NCBI GenBank assembly: GCA_029641185.1
Contig: JAPWGK010000018.1
Coordinates: 620,001 to 684,000 of the forward strand
Length of the DNA: 64,000 bases
Source: Pseudofabraea citricarpa
Taxonomy: Eukaryota; Ascomycota; Leotiomycetes; Helotiales; Dermateaceae
Reading direction: 5' to 3'
This document shows positions 47,547-59,612 of this stretch, in pieces. Made by a program: the position numbers and the translations under genes. The notes under the pieces were generated by a model. It was not told where the DNA came from, made no database searches, and was given only the letters and a program-made list of their open reading frames with translations. How positions within the stretch are numbered: the first letter of the stretch is position 1; each line of letters opens with the position of its first letter.

Positions 47547-49323
47547 ATGGACGAAGTATCGCGCCAGGAGAAACGTATCTATTCACACGAAGCTCACCAA
47601 ATGGATAAGGACTTAATTGCGAACAGTTCACACACAAGAAAGTCCTCCGTGGAGGTGCAAGCGAGATCATTTGTCGAGGATGCTGCGATCGAGAGAAGAA
47701 TAACCTTAAAATGTGATCTCAAACTCCTCCCGCCACTAATGGTTCTTTTCATCATAACTTTCATCGACCGAACCAACATAGCAAACGCAAAAATCGAAGG
47801 CATGACGACAGAACTCAAGATGAAGAATACTGATTATAATATGGCTTTGTGGATATTGAATATTCCTTATATTTGTTTGGCTCTTCCGAGTAATATGCTC
47901 ATGAAGAAGGGGTTTGTCAAACCATCAGTTTATCTATCTGGTCAAATGTTTTGCTGGTGTGAGTGCAACTTACTTTGACTTATGAGTTGAACACTGAAGA
48001 TATTACAGCGCTTTGTACAATCGGGTTGGGACTCACAAAGACCTTTAATGGTATATTAGTTTGCAGATTCTTGATGGGCTGTTTCGAGGCTGGCTTTGTT
48101 CCGGGTGAGTATATCTTCAGTCAAAATCCTGGCAAAGCTCTGTTGTAACACAAGAATCAGGTTGCGCGTACCTAATTGGCCGATATTACAAACGAAGGGA
48201 CTTTTCAGTTCGATATGCTCTGTTTTTCAGTTCCGCTGTTTTAGCAGGCGCCTTCGGCGGAGTACACATTCCTCTCAACTAAATATGATAATGTTAAACT
48301 GACAATCTAAAGCTTCTAGCATTTGCAATTCGAAACATGGATTCTGTAGGAGGGTACTCGGGCTGGCGTTGGATTTTCATCATTGAGGGTTTAATTACCG
48401 TTATAACGACCGGTATTGGACTTCTCTGTATTCCCGATTATCCAGAAAACTCAAAGTTTCTAAAACCGGAAGAGAAGGCATACATGCTTGAGATGTTGAA
48501 GGTACTAAGTCTTCAGGATATCACTCTGATACTTTCTAACTTTATGAATAGATTGATGCTGGCCCCTCGCGGCCAGACCATTACAATCACATTGTTATAA
48601 AAGAGTGTTTATTTGATCCTAAGATTTGGCTTGGGTACGAGAACGCAACAATCAATCCCGATGGCATACTGATAGAAAGATAGAATGCTTGCGTACTTTG
48701 GAGCTGACACGGCAGCATCATCTATCGTGGCTTTTCAGCCAACTATTCTCACTGCACTCGGCTATTCCAAAGCACAGGCACAAATTCATACGATACCAGT
48801 ATATATCGTAGCACTTGTCTGCCTTAACATAGCAGCATACTTTTCTGGGTACTTACGACATCGTTATGGATTCTTGCTACTTGGCGCCGTAATTGGTATT
48901 GTCGGGTGGTCAGTTGAACTTACTGTACCGATGACCTCGGTCGGCGCTCGCTATTTTGGTATGTTTGCAATCACGACATCAGCTTACATTCAGATGCCAA
49001 TCCTAGTTGTATGGATATCCAACAATATGGGAGGCAATGCAAAGGCTGCTTTTGCCACCGGGTTTATGATAGGCCTTGGTAATTGTGGGAATTTGGTTTC
49101 TAGTAATGTCTTTATTACTACGGAATCCCCTCGGTTTAGGACTGGGTTCAGTACTGGTCTTGCACTTACAATTTTGGGGATTGCCGCATCAACTGCCATG
49201 GAAGTTTTGTTATGGGTTTTGAATAGAAGGAGGGACGCGGGAAAGGAGAATACAAAGTTTGATCGCGAAGAGGTTCTTGAGCAGCTGGGAGATGAGCATC
49301 CGGACTTTAGATACATTCTTTAA
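47547..49323 (+). CDS. MFS transporter, Dal5/allantoate-permease (ACS) family (506 aa, 6 exons)
   Basis: Exons: 47547-47958, 48009-48104, 48161-48261, 48313-48501, 48552-48634, 48684-49323. Phases close. Twelve-helix major facilitator: LKCDLKLLPPLMVLFIITFIDRTNIANAK (TM1 with the DRTN motif), GLGLTKTFNGILVCRFLMG, FEAGFVPGCAYLIGRYYKRR (family signature), SGWRWIFIIEGLITV, PDYPENSKFLKPEEKAYM, and the terminal LGDEHPDFRYIL typical of Dal5-like permeases. These import organic anions such as allantoate, nicotinate, carboxylates or vitamins. A flavin monooxygenase follows 376 bp downstream on the same strand, suggesting uptake of an aromatic acid (inference). Confidence 0.9.
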
Positions 49324-49699
49324 GATTGAAGGATCCATGAGCTCGTAATATAGCCATATCCAAAGTCTACTAATAATTGTCATTTGTATTACCAAGTCAA
49401 TCACAAATTTATGTTCTAAGTGGGATATACTCTTTACATGCATATGCTATGCGGGAATGCTTTAAGTGAATCATTGACTTACGTAAAGTATCTCACACAG
49501 CATGGATGTCTTGTATATTCCACCAATGAGGCAAGTAGCATATCCTTCATTGATCGGCATTTCATTCAATCCTAGCATCATGAAGCAGCCTCCCTGGGAT
49601 AGCGTTCCCCTCTTTAGGAAGCAGTAAGATAAGCAGTCTGCTTATCTATCAACCTCCCCATCTTCTTTTCTTTACCAACACAAGAAACAAACCAACAAA

Positions 49700-51052
49700 A
49701 TGAGTGACAAAAGCCCACCTCTATCCATTGCCATAATTGGGGCAGGCATCGGGGGAATCACACTCTCTATTGCACTTTCACTTCATACCTCGTTCAAAAT
49801 AACAGTTTACGAGTCACGGCCCTCATTTTCGGAGATAGGAGCAGGTGTCGGCTTCGGACCGAATGCATTCCGAGCAATGAGACTGATCTCTCCCTCTATC
49901 TCAGAAGCGTACGACAGAGTGAAAACAGCAAACCTGTGGCCTGAAAAGGATCATATTTGGTTTGATATTCGTTCTGGTTTGACTGATGATGGCGATTTGA
50001 TCACCGAGTCTGCGAGTGAGAAGGGCTTTACACACTGCGGAGCTTCGAGAGCACAGTTTCTCGATGAGTTGATAAAACTTATTCCGGAAAGCGTGGACAT
50101 CAAATTTGGAAAGCGCGTTGTGGACGTCCATGAATTGGAGGATGGAAAAATGAGGATTTTATTTCAGGGTGGAGAATTAGCTGAGACCGATGCTGCGGTG
50201 GGTTGTGATGGCATCCGATCTGTCTGCCGGCCCATATTATTAGGCAAAGATGACACAAGTTCGAAAGCAGTATACAGTGGTAAGTATGCGTATAGAAAGG
50301 TCGTGCTTATGAAGAAGGCTGTCGAGACTATTGGCAGAGAGATGGAGAATCGTCAGATTTTTCTTGGACATGGAGGACATATTCTAATGTTCCCCATCCG
50401 AAACGGAATGGCACTTAATTTTGTCATTTTTAGAGACTCAAATGGCGTTCCCTGGACAGATAAACAGTGGGTAATTCCAAGCTCTCGAGCTGCAATCATG
50501 CAAGATTTTAAGGGATGGGGCAAAAAAGCCACACAGATTCTTGAGGTATGTTAAGCTTGCTGGATCTACTCACCTGATAGCCAAAGATAGGTTAACAAAA
50601 GATAATTGTAGCTCATTGACGACCCAGATAAATGGGCTCTATTCGACCACCCACCAGCTGCCACGTATGCCAAAGGGAAATTTTGCATCTTAGGAGATGC
50701 TGCCCATGCTTCAACACCACATTGCGGTGCAGGAGCAGGCTTCGCAATTGAGGATGTCTATATACTAGCTAAATTGCTCACGCCGGAACTAGTCCAGTCG
50801 ACAAGAGATATAAAACATGCCTTCCAAGCATACGATAGTATTAGACGACCGAGATCTCAGGAATTAGTTAGAAGATCAAGAAATCAGGGAATGTTACTTG
50901 ATTTGCAGAAGCCAGATGGAGGACAAGTTAGCCAGGAGGAACTGAAAGACAAGATTCAGGATAATATGAAATGGGTTTGGGAAGTTGATCTTATCAAAAT
51001 GTTAGATGATGCAACAAGTAAGTTCGGAGTGTTCAAACAGGGGAAAGTTTGA
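49700..51052 (+). CDS. FAD-dependent monooxygenase, salicylate-hydroxylase-like (428 aa, 2 exons)
   Basis: Exons 49700-50545 and 50612-51052, phase 0. Class A flavoprotein hydroxylase: N-terminal GxGxxG in AIIGAGIGGITLSIAL, YESRPSFSEIGAGVGFGPNA, the DG motif VGCDGIRSVCRPIL, and the GD motif FCILGDAAHASTPHCGAGAG. The GAGAGFAIEDVYILAKLL helix is typical of fungal salicylate hydroxylases. It hydroxylates an aromatic acid using NAD(P)H and O2, with decarboxylation if the substrate is salicylate (catechol product). Other 6-membered aromatic substrates are equally possible. The upstream neighbour is an organic-anion MFS transporter. Confidence 0.9.
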
Positions 51053-51371
51053 CCTGGAGGAATCCACGTCTCCCAGTATAGATCACACTAGAGAACACTT
51101 TTAGAAGTACATTTATAACGATATAAAAAGAGCGAAAAGAGGATGATATGGATCAGCAAGCGTCGTGGTATAAACATATTTTTATTTTTATCTGTTTGGA
51201 GATTAAGCGAGCCCATCAAAACTAAACTCGACTTGAAGTAATATAGATGCGAGGCTATTGGTCTACTTAATTCAGCTATTATGGATTATAGCTATACGCG
51301 GAGAAGTTCTTAAGTGCGAACGTCGTTTCTGCGGAAAATTAGCTACAATTTCAAGGGAATATCAGTGCTGA
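51053..51371. other. Intergenic between convergent genes
   Basis: About 320 bp between the monooxygenase and the GH16 gene. Nothing recognised. Confidence 0.5.
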
Positions 51372-52171
51372 CTAACTGCTTGTTGGACCAGGCGATCCGG
51401 ACGAGCCTTCCATTTGTAAATCCATGATTCTGGCACAGTATTAGCAATGAATGGTTAAGGTCATTTCTCGCCATGCTAAAATTAAAGATGATATGGAAAT
51501 TCAATTATCACTTACAGCCAGAAAGGCAATCCCACCATGCCCTTTCCTGATTGTGTAGATTGCAATGTGCCATCGAGGTAGAACTTGATAGTAGCATCAA
51601 CGCCATTACCATCACGGACTTCAACCAGAATGTCATGAAAGTTGCCAGGGTTTGAATAAGTAACATCCTTAGTAACCCAGGCAGCTCCGGAAACGCCTAA
51701 AGTGTTGAAAGAAATCTTGCCAGAGCCTTTCCATTCAGCAAGATCAATTTCCGGGGGCCAAGAGTTAGCTCCGGTGAGCCAGAATGCAGGCCAAGTCCCC
51801 TTCGTTGTAGAAGCAAGGAACTGTCCCTTGAAATCGTAGCCTCCGCCCTTGGCAATCGTGAAGTACTCTTTAGCATAAACCGTTCCTGATAGGTAGTTGA
51901 TAGCAATACCACCACTCGTAGGAGCTTGCCCTGTGACTTTGTCTGCCGTCAATGTCAATTGCCCACCGCCTACAGCAACATGCGCGCTATTCATTCTAGC
52001 TCCACCATTATGGTCGGTGCCCCATGGGTAGTTGTAGGCCCAATAAGTGTTGAAGGTTGTCTGGGAGTCAAAGGAAGTGCTGGGGATTTTCCAACCATTC
52101 CGTGGAAGCAGTGGGGCCGGTGTGGCCGAGACAATGCTCAGAAAGAGGGTCGAAAGTGTGAAGTACAACAT
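51372..52171 (-). CDS. Secreted GH16-like beta-glucanase (237 aa, 2 exons)
   Basis: Exons on the minus strand: 52171-51516 and 51429-51372. The small second exon (58 nt) restores the conserved end LIMDLQMEGSSGSPGP, and phases close. Signal peptide MLYFTLSTLFLSIVSATPAP. Concanavalin-like jelly roll of family 16: GTVYAKEYFTIAKGGGYDF, GTWPAFWLTG, and the catalytic E-x-D-x-x-E in PPEIDLAEWKG, followed by NFHDILVEVRDG and IKFYLDGTLQST. It is expected to hydrolyse beta-1,3/1,4-glucan, or another GH16 polymer, outside the cell. No CBM or GPI signal. Confidence 0.88.
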
Positions 52172-53338
52172 CTTGGTTCCTCGGTTGTTTTATAGAGCTG
52201 GAGACTACTGCAAAGGCTTTGTAATGAATTTATAGCTTATTTCAATAACGAAAGAAGTATCCAACGAAAGTCCGGATATGTCAGAGTCTCACGACATTCA
52301 CGACTCGCCATACTTATACATTGCTATACGAACTGTGGGTCATCGTCCCTTGTTTCTGTTAAGCATTTTGTCGGGATCATCTCCTTGGTCAAAGCTTGTA
52401 GCCTAAAGTTCAGCTTCCAAGCACAGATAATAACAACAGAGAAAACTCATCTAAAGCGTTTTAATCATCGTAAAAGTAGCACGAGATCGAGAGATCCAGT
52501 TTTCTATTCGCTGTTAGTATTCACTCCCCTTGCAAGTCAAATATACAATACCCCGCAAAGAATTCCAAACGGTCCGAAGCGGTCCGGATTGATTTATCAA
52601 AATTTGAGTCGAACACAACAAGACGATTTACCCACCACTGGAAATTTTACCTTTCTATCAAATGATCAAATGTCATGAAGTTTCAGGAGTCATGGTTCGG
52701 CAGTTACTGGTCAGTAGAACATAGAGTGCTAGGCTTCGAATGTAACCTGCTGCACTTGGTTAGTGGTTCTCAGGTTGAATATCCCCACGTTCCCCGAACA
52801 AGCGAACACCTCAACCAAGCCTATTATCAATATGGCTATACCTTCTGGCTATGACATCTAGTTCCTCGTTGGAATCTCAACATTCATATTATTCATTTCC
52901 AGCTTTGAGCTCAGGTTCAAGACAATGTAGCTAGCATTAATTTGGGCATAGTTCACAACTAGAGTTAGTGAATACGAGATTACACCATCCATGTCAAACC
53001 ATGAGCTTCTACACGTGACACATTTTCACTTGAACCAATAGATAAAAACCGTATATTGAACGTTCTCTCATATAATTTACTCTTACTCTCATAATAATTT
53101 ATACAGAATAGTTAAAAATAAAGGGGGTTTCTAATCAGTCCCGTGATCTAGTAGCTGACGTATCGGGGCTGATTATGCATGACTTACGCACCGTCGTGCA
53201 TAACTCCCGCGCCTAGCTAGCCTTCTCTATTTGGAAAACACCCTCGATTTTTCATATTTTATCAAAAAAGCTCCGACTGTATCAAACCAATATATACAGT
53301 GAAATCGTTTGGAAGTTTGACTTCAACGACTACTCGGC
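52172..53338. other. Intergenic, divergent promoter
   Basis: About 1.17 kb between the GH16 gene (minus) and the zinc-finger gene (plus). No recognised gene or repeat. One 97-codon open frame (52385-52678) has no family resemblance. Confidence 0.5.
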
Positions 53339-56300
53339 ATGGAACCTGAACCTAAACCTTGGGGCTCTGGAAATCCTGATTGTAGCAACTCAGAAGCCAC
53401 ATCGAAATCTGTTTGTCAGAAGGACATGACTACGGGTGTTTTCCAGTCTGTTTCAACTAATATTAGCAATATTACTGATATCCAACATGCCATCGAATCT
53501 TGTCAAGTCGATAGTGAAGCAAACCGCTTAAGAACATTATCAACTCGATTCTCTCATATCAGATATTTTGTCGATGCTAACAGTTCTGCTTTAGCAAGTT
53601 AGTTCATCTTCTAATTTCTGCCTATCTTCACAATTAGAATTTATGATTACCAGCAGCTAATTTTTGTAGCTGTTACGTTTGCGTATTTGGAGAGTTTGAG
53701 TCGTATTAGAAAAAGAGACAAGCTAGATCAAGAGATTGCTCGCATTTCATCAATGAACAATCTACTCGAGAAATTAGGTGGAGTTTCTGAAGATATGGCC
53801 CAAGACATGGCAGAGCCAATAATTAGCCTATTAAAGTCGATTCGAGGCTCAATCTTGGATTCTGGAATGACCATGGATATAGTTTTGCAAACATTCAATA
53901 ACCCTCAAATTACGAATGCTCTAATTTCTTACCTAAAACCACTTACTCGGATATGGCTTCTGAATCATTTTGACGACTATAAAGCCTTCATAACACCTGA
54001 AACAACCTTGGAAATTTCCAATCAAAATAATCTACAAGCCACTGGCGTTGAAGACGAAGCTCTTTCAATTCTCTTAATGGAGGATATATTTTTTGTTCCC
54101 AACGATTTCCGCATCAATATTATTAGCGTCAACGGACCTCAAACTTGTCAAGTTATTGGCAGCACGGTCATCCCGGAAGCTTCAGATGGAATTGGAAGGG
54201 ACTCTGAGGCAATTATTGATATTAACATCTTCAGTTGTCATCCTAAGCAATACGCTATTTTGTATGCAAATGCGCCAGATCGATCGGCTGATATGCTACA
54301 AGTCAACAGAGTCGCTACTTGCCTTAGTCTTGAGTACCCAGAGACTTATTTCGAACCCACGCCAAGCTCTAAATGGGAATTTGACTTTGAATTACTCGCA
54401 AGGATGCCAGGGTACTCCTCCTTCTTCATTTCAAGTCCATTTCAAGACAAAGAATCCTCCAGCAAAGTCCCATACACCACCTCTTTGTTGGGTTGCGGCC
54501 AACATTCGGACTCGCTTACAGTATTTCCCTCCACGATAAGCATGTCTAAAGGGGATTCGAGTGGAGCTTATGCAGCAGATACAACAGTCTGTAGCCTCAA
54601 TACACAAAGCTTTACAGATTCGCCTCAGAATTTCGGGTTATCTATGAGAACACCAGTGAATATCAAGCGGGACACGATAAATCTAGAGGGCTTGTCAAAA
54701 TCCGCAATTTTAAGCGTTATAGAGGAAGAAACTGAGTACACAGAAAATTCTGGCAACGAGTATAATGATGATTTAATCTCGAATTTTACCTGTTCTGTCA
54801 TAGGATTGAATGGAGATGAAATTGGTTCGGAAGAGGATCTAGGAACGAGTTTTGAGGCATTACAAGCGTGTAGCAAATCTCCTCGTATTTTCCTAAGAGC
54901 TGCAATGGCGACTTCAAAACAAGACCTGATTGACACCATAATGGAGGAGTTTTGGGTAATATTCAATCACGAATCAACAACAGAGACTCACATGTGTGCT
55001 GGAAATGATTCTCCAGCATCGTCATCGGTTATCGAGCATCAATCACTCACACCTACTCAGAGCACCTCGCGTAAGCGTTCCCGGAACAAGCGAGACGATT
55101 CGCCCGATGACGATGAGAATGAGAATGAGAGAAATAAAGGACATGAAAAAATCTCGACGTTACAATATGGCCCTACAACCAAGTTTGCATGTCCATACCG
55201 AAAGTATGACCCTGGAAAGTTCAACGTGAACGATGCGCGTTGGCGCTCGTGTGCACTTACACCTTTGGAATCCATCGCACGAGTCAAGTAGGTTAATGTT
55301 TTCGTCTTCTTTCTTTCCTTGTTCTTCTTTTGTTTTGCTTTTTGACAATTTAAGCAAGCTCAGTATTGACGTAATACAGAGGACATCTATATCGTCATCA
55401 TCGAGTTTTTCAGTGCCGAAGGTGTAATGAATTATTCAAAGATCAAGATGAGCTTATTGCCCATGGAATGGCAGCAATAGCTTGTGAATTGAAGGATTCC
55501 CTTCCCGCTGAAGGTATTACAGATGACATTGAAAGACGTCTGAGAAGCAGGAAAAAGACACACTTGAAGCAATCTGAAGTGGACCGGTGGTCAGAAATAT
55601 ACAAGCTATTATTTCCTACCGCTGATATACCAAATCCCTGTGAGTGTTTGTTAGCTTCCCCTGGAATATGGACTGTGTCTTATGTTCAAAAGTCATCAGA
55701 CAATGTCATCTTTATGATATATTTTAGACGACTGACCATTATCTAGATTTTGAGCCACTTCAGGAGGGCATGGCCCAGCAATTCAGTTCTCAGGAGCTAA
55801 ACGACTTTGAGGAATACTCACGTCGCGAGCTTCCACGGGTATTCAGAACAGCACTAGAAGAAGTTGTGGACAGAAGCTTACGACCAATCGAGGAAGATAT
55901 CCGAAGTGATTTAACGAATATGATTCAAGTCTGTCAAGATCGTGTATTCTCAATGTATCGTCAGCTGGTTCCATCAAATACTTCGACTGGAGAAGCTGCA
56001 ATTTCAGCTGTTGGCACCATGTCTCGCTGCCCATCAAATTCGTTATTTGAAGCCCCCAAGCCAAACCTTCAAGACGAGGAAAGACATAATTCAAAAGACT
56101 TGGAGAATGAGCCCTTGCCCGAAATACAGCCAGATCTAGTTTCACTGCCTTCGAATTTCGACATGGATTTTGACTGCTTAGAGAAAGACCTAGCGTACGA
56201 TTTTTGCAGTCTAAAAGACACCTCGACAAAGTCCATGCCAGTCCTGAATACTGGCATTCACTTCGACGGACCGACGGATACTGCAGAAGATTCGACATGG

Positions 56301-56372
56301 GAGACATTACTGAAACTCAATCATGATTCGAGTGAATGGCATTTGGAGAGAATTGGGTCTGATCTGTTCTGA
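53339..56372 (+). CDS. Fungal C2H2 zinc-finger domain protein (920 aa, 4 exons)
   Basis: Exons: 53339-53597, 53670-55287, 55380-55639, 55747-56372. Phases close; the 55288-55379 intron joins ARVK to GHLYRHHRVFQCRRC. N-terminal ~480 residues are unknown, Ser/Thr-rich and with acidic patches. A basic SRKRSRNKRDDSPDDDENEN stretch (possible NLS) precedes the conserved block: CPYRKYDPGKFNVND, RWRSCALTPLESIARVK, HLYRHHRVFQCRRCNELFKD. This block is the paired, degenerate C2H2 unit common in filamentous ascomycetes. The C-terminal 250 residues are helical, then disordered and acidic. Nuclear, presumably DNA- or protein-binding; targets unknown. Confidence 0.8.
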
Positions 56373-56891
56373 GTCTAAGGTCTTCTATTCTGCGTTCTCT
56401 TGCCTTGTTTCTTCGAAATGAAATTTTTTCTGTTTTTTTAACGGAATCATGGTTTGGGAAAAGTTGATTATCAAAGCTCGATCCCTCGCTCATACTGGTA
56501 TCCTGCTTTTGCAAATGTCAGCCCACCCTATCAAATCAACCCCGCACCCCGCACCCCTCACTGATCTACATTGCCGGTTCTCAACACTTCTCGGAAAAGC
56601 TAATAACGAGCAATTGAATCATGCAGGCATGGGCCAGTCGGGATACCTTTTTCGTCTGGTTTGAATCCACAAATGCTGCAAATGATTGGAAATGATTTAA
56701 ATGATTCAAATGCCGATGCAGCCGTTTGTGGTTTTCCGTATTTGACAGAACCACTTCCGCCCCGTACATATAGCTCCTGTCGTCTCATTTTCAAAGTTTT
56801 TGTTTCTATCGGTCCTCGCTCGCCTTAAATTACCTTCCACATACCACATAGTTACTTTTAACCTAGCTGATCTCTTGGTTGCAGATCGAAG
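56373..56891. other. Intergenic, promoter of the sugar transporter
   Basis: About 520 bp. Contains short low-complexity runs: two copies of CCCCGCA near 56541-56555 and ATGATT-like repeats near 56685-56712. No gene recognised. Confidence 0.5.
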
Positions 56892-59019
56892 ATGGGATTG
56901 TGGTACACGTTCGGGGTTGCGCTCTTTGCTGCTATCGGAACCTTTTTATTTGTAGGGAAATAACCTCAAATTTTATAATTTTAATTTCATCTTCTAATTG
57001 TCTTGGAATCAGGGGTTCGATACCGGCATTGCCACAACCAGTATGTGATGTTCTTCAGTTTTTAGCGAGTGATAAATGCTAAAATGCTTACAGCAATTGC
57101 ACATGAAAGTTGGATAGATTATATGGGCCATCCTTCCAAAGGTCTAACTGGAGCTGTAAGTGTAATTCATTTGTAGCCCCAGTATCTAACTTCGATAGGT
57201 TGTTGCTGTTTACATCGCGGGTGAAGCTTGCGGGGCTTTGCTCCAGACATTCATTGGTGACAGACTCGGTAGGATCCGATTTATGCAATTGATGTGTATT
57301 ATCGTCACCATCGGTACTGCTATACAAACAGCTTCAGTCGGCATTGGAATGTTTCTTGCAGGGCGTGTTCTGGCAGGATTTGCGGTTGGGTAAGAGAAGA
57401 AAATGCGGCTGCCAACGAATGTTAAACTAATTAGTGTCAGTGGCATGGTAGCGACAGTCCCCATCTACTTGAGCGAAATCTCTCCTCCGCACCATCGAGG
57501 CCTCATTGGTGGCATATCCGGCTGCGGGATTTCATTTGGAACGATGATGTCTAATTGGGTTGGATTTGCCTGTGGATACGCTCCGTATGGACAGACTCAG
57601 TGGCGGCTTCCTCTCGGAATCCAGATTCCTTGGGGGGTCATATTATTTATCGGCCTTGCGACCTTCATGCCAAACTCGCCTCGTCAATTGATTCGAAATG
57701 GGAAAGTCGATGAAGCTCGTATAAATTTTATTAAGATACACCGCGAGAAGGATTCCAATGAACTACTCGAAGAGTTTGCTTTTATGCGCGCTCAGATTGA
57801 ATACGAGATGCAGCGAGAACTAATATCATACAAAGAGATATTTTCGCTTTTTGGACATCGAGTTGCTGTGTAAGTAATATCACAAACCCAGGCTTCTAAC
57901 CATATATGATATACTTACACGCTGTAGATCAATTGCTGTTCAGACAATGACCAGTTTAACTGGAGTGAACGTAATTCAGGTATGGGGTTCACCAATTAAG
58001 TAAAAAAAACCTATAGCTTACGATTTAATTACAGTATTATCAAAGTAAGCTTTGTTCTATCTTTGCGGAATGTCTAATTACCGGATGGCCCTTGATCAAT
58101 CGAGCGTTCCTCAGTATTTGGGCACCGAAGAGCATTAACAGCTCAACTGACATTCTTCTCAGCCATTTTGTACAAGTCATTAAGCATAGAACCCACGACA
58201 ATTCTTGCTTTAGCTGGCGTCTATGGCACCATTGCTTTCACATCAAACGCCATCACAACCAAGTATTTGACTGATCAATGGGGTCGTCGAAAGTAAGTCA
58301 ACATATTTATAATTTCGTATAGAGAACTGTGTTAATACGAGCTGGTAGAATGATTCTTGCGGGACTTTCCGGTATAATAGTGGTTGAAATATATGCAGCG
58401 GTTATGCAGAGAGTGTTTCAAAACACGAACAATAACGTCGGGAAAGGCTTTGCCATATTGGGTATATACCTCTTTGTGGTAGCTTACTGTGAGTTTCGTT
58501 CGTTCGAGTCCTCGTGGATCATGCACTAAAATAACCTTCAAGACGGAATGCTTAACAGTACGACTTGGCTCTATGGCTCTGAAGTTCTCCCTATCGCACT
58601 CAGAAGTAAAGTCATGGGACTAGCAGCAGCATCTCATTTTGTCGTCAACGTCGCAGGTGAGGTTTTCTACCGCATGCAGTAATTTAAATCTAATTTAAGT
58701 CTCTCAGTCACTGAAGCAGGACCGAGTGCTTTCGCAAACATTCGTGAGAATTACTACTACGTTTTTGTCGCATGCAGCCTTTTCTTTCTCGTGGTGGCTT
58801 ACTTATACTTCCCGTTAGTATTTCCAACTCTAGACTCTTCTAATACATATGCTCACACTGTTCAGTGAGACGAAGGGAAAGACACTTGAAGAAATTGCAG
58901 CTGCGTTTGGTGACAAAGTCATCTCGCTTGTTGATCAAGACATTATCACTGAAGCCAATGCTATGGAAAACAAAGTTATGGCTGAGCACTTGGAATTGGA
59001 GACTGGGAAAGGAACATGA
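56892..59019 (+). CDS. MFS sugar transporter (489 aa, 12 exons)
   Basis: Exons: 56892-56951, 57013-57040, 57094-57155, 57199-57389, 57435-57869, 57928-57979, 58035-58044 (10 nt), 58163-58292, 58349-58488, 58543-58656, 58720-58813, 58866-59019. All phases close. Sugar-porter motifs: FGFDTGIA in TM1, DRLGRIRFMQ between TM2 and TM3, VPIYLSEISPPHHRG, PNSPRQLIRNGKVDEAR, then TGVNVIQ-YYQTILYKSL (the 10-nt exon supplies YYQ), QWGRRKMIL and the end motif PETKGKTLEE. It imports hexose or a related sugar by proton symport. The residues do not tell which sugar. Confidence 0.93.
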
Positions 59020-59612
59020 CCAAATTCGAAAATATCTGATTCGAAAATGTATGTGCACTCTCTCAGAAATCCTAAGATCAAGTTAAGTTTTTGATACAAG
59101 TAGTCAGAATGGTTTGGTTCAAGTAGGTATCAGATATTAGAGACATAGAAAAGAGGCATGCAATAGTATTAAACCTGGTGTTCTTCCATTAGGTATTAAC
59201 CCCCAAAGACAAGTAATGTAGATTTTATATGCCTCTGTTGAGTTTTTCGACCACGTATCATTCTCTATGGTAGCAATGAAAGGATTTTATTTTCAATGAT
59301 CAAGCTGATTTACTCATGGCTAGCTTTCCTGGCGAATGTTGATTGACATAGTGGTAACGGGGAAATGGCGTGTTTCCAGGATCGATGACGTGACCAGGAA
59401 TGGGGTTGATTGAAACCGACACGCGAGGGTTTTAACGAAGGATCCGAGTTGTATGAGCTCGAGAAAAGACAGCATTTTTCTGCAAAGAAGTTTTCCCATT
59501 CAAACACATCATTCAAAAATCGTGGACCACTAAACTACCCGTCCATCGTTCGCTAATCTCGCCAAACATCTTACCAAGTCTTGCCCGCCAGACAGCGGAA
59601 AGTTGTCGCAGC
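59020..59612. other. Intergenic, no recognised gene
   Basis: About 590 bp between the sugar transporter and amidohydrolase genes, both on the plus strand. Nothing recognised. Confidence 0.5.
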
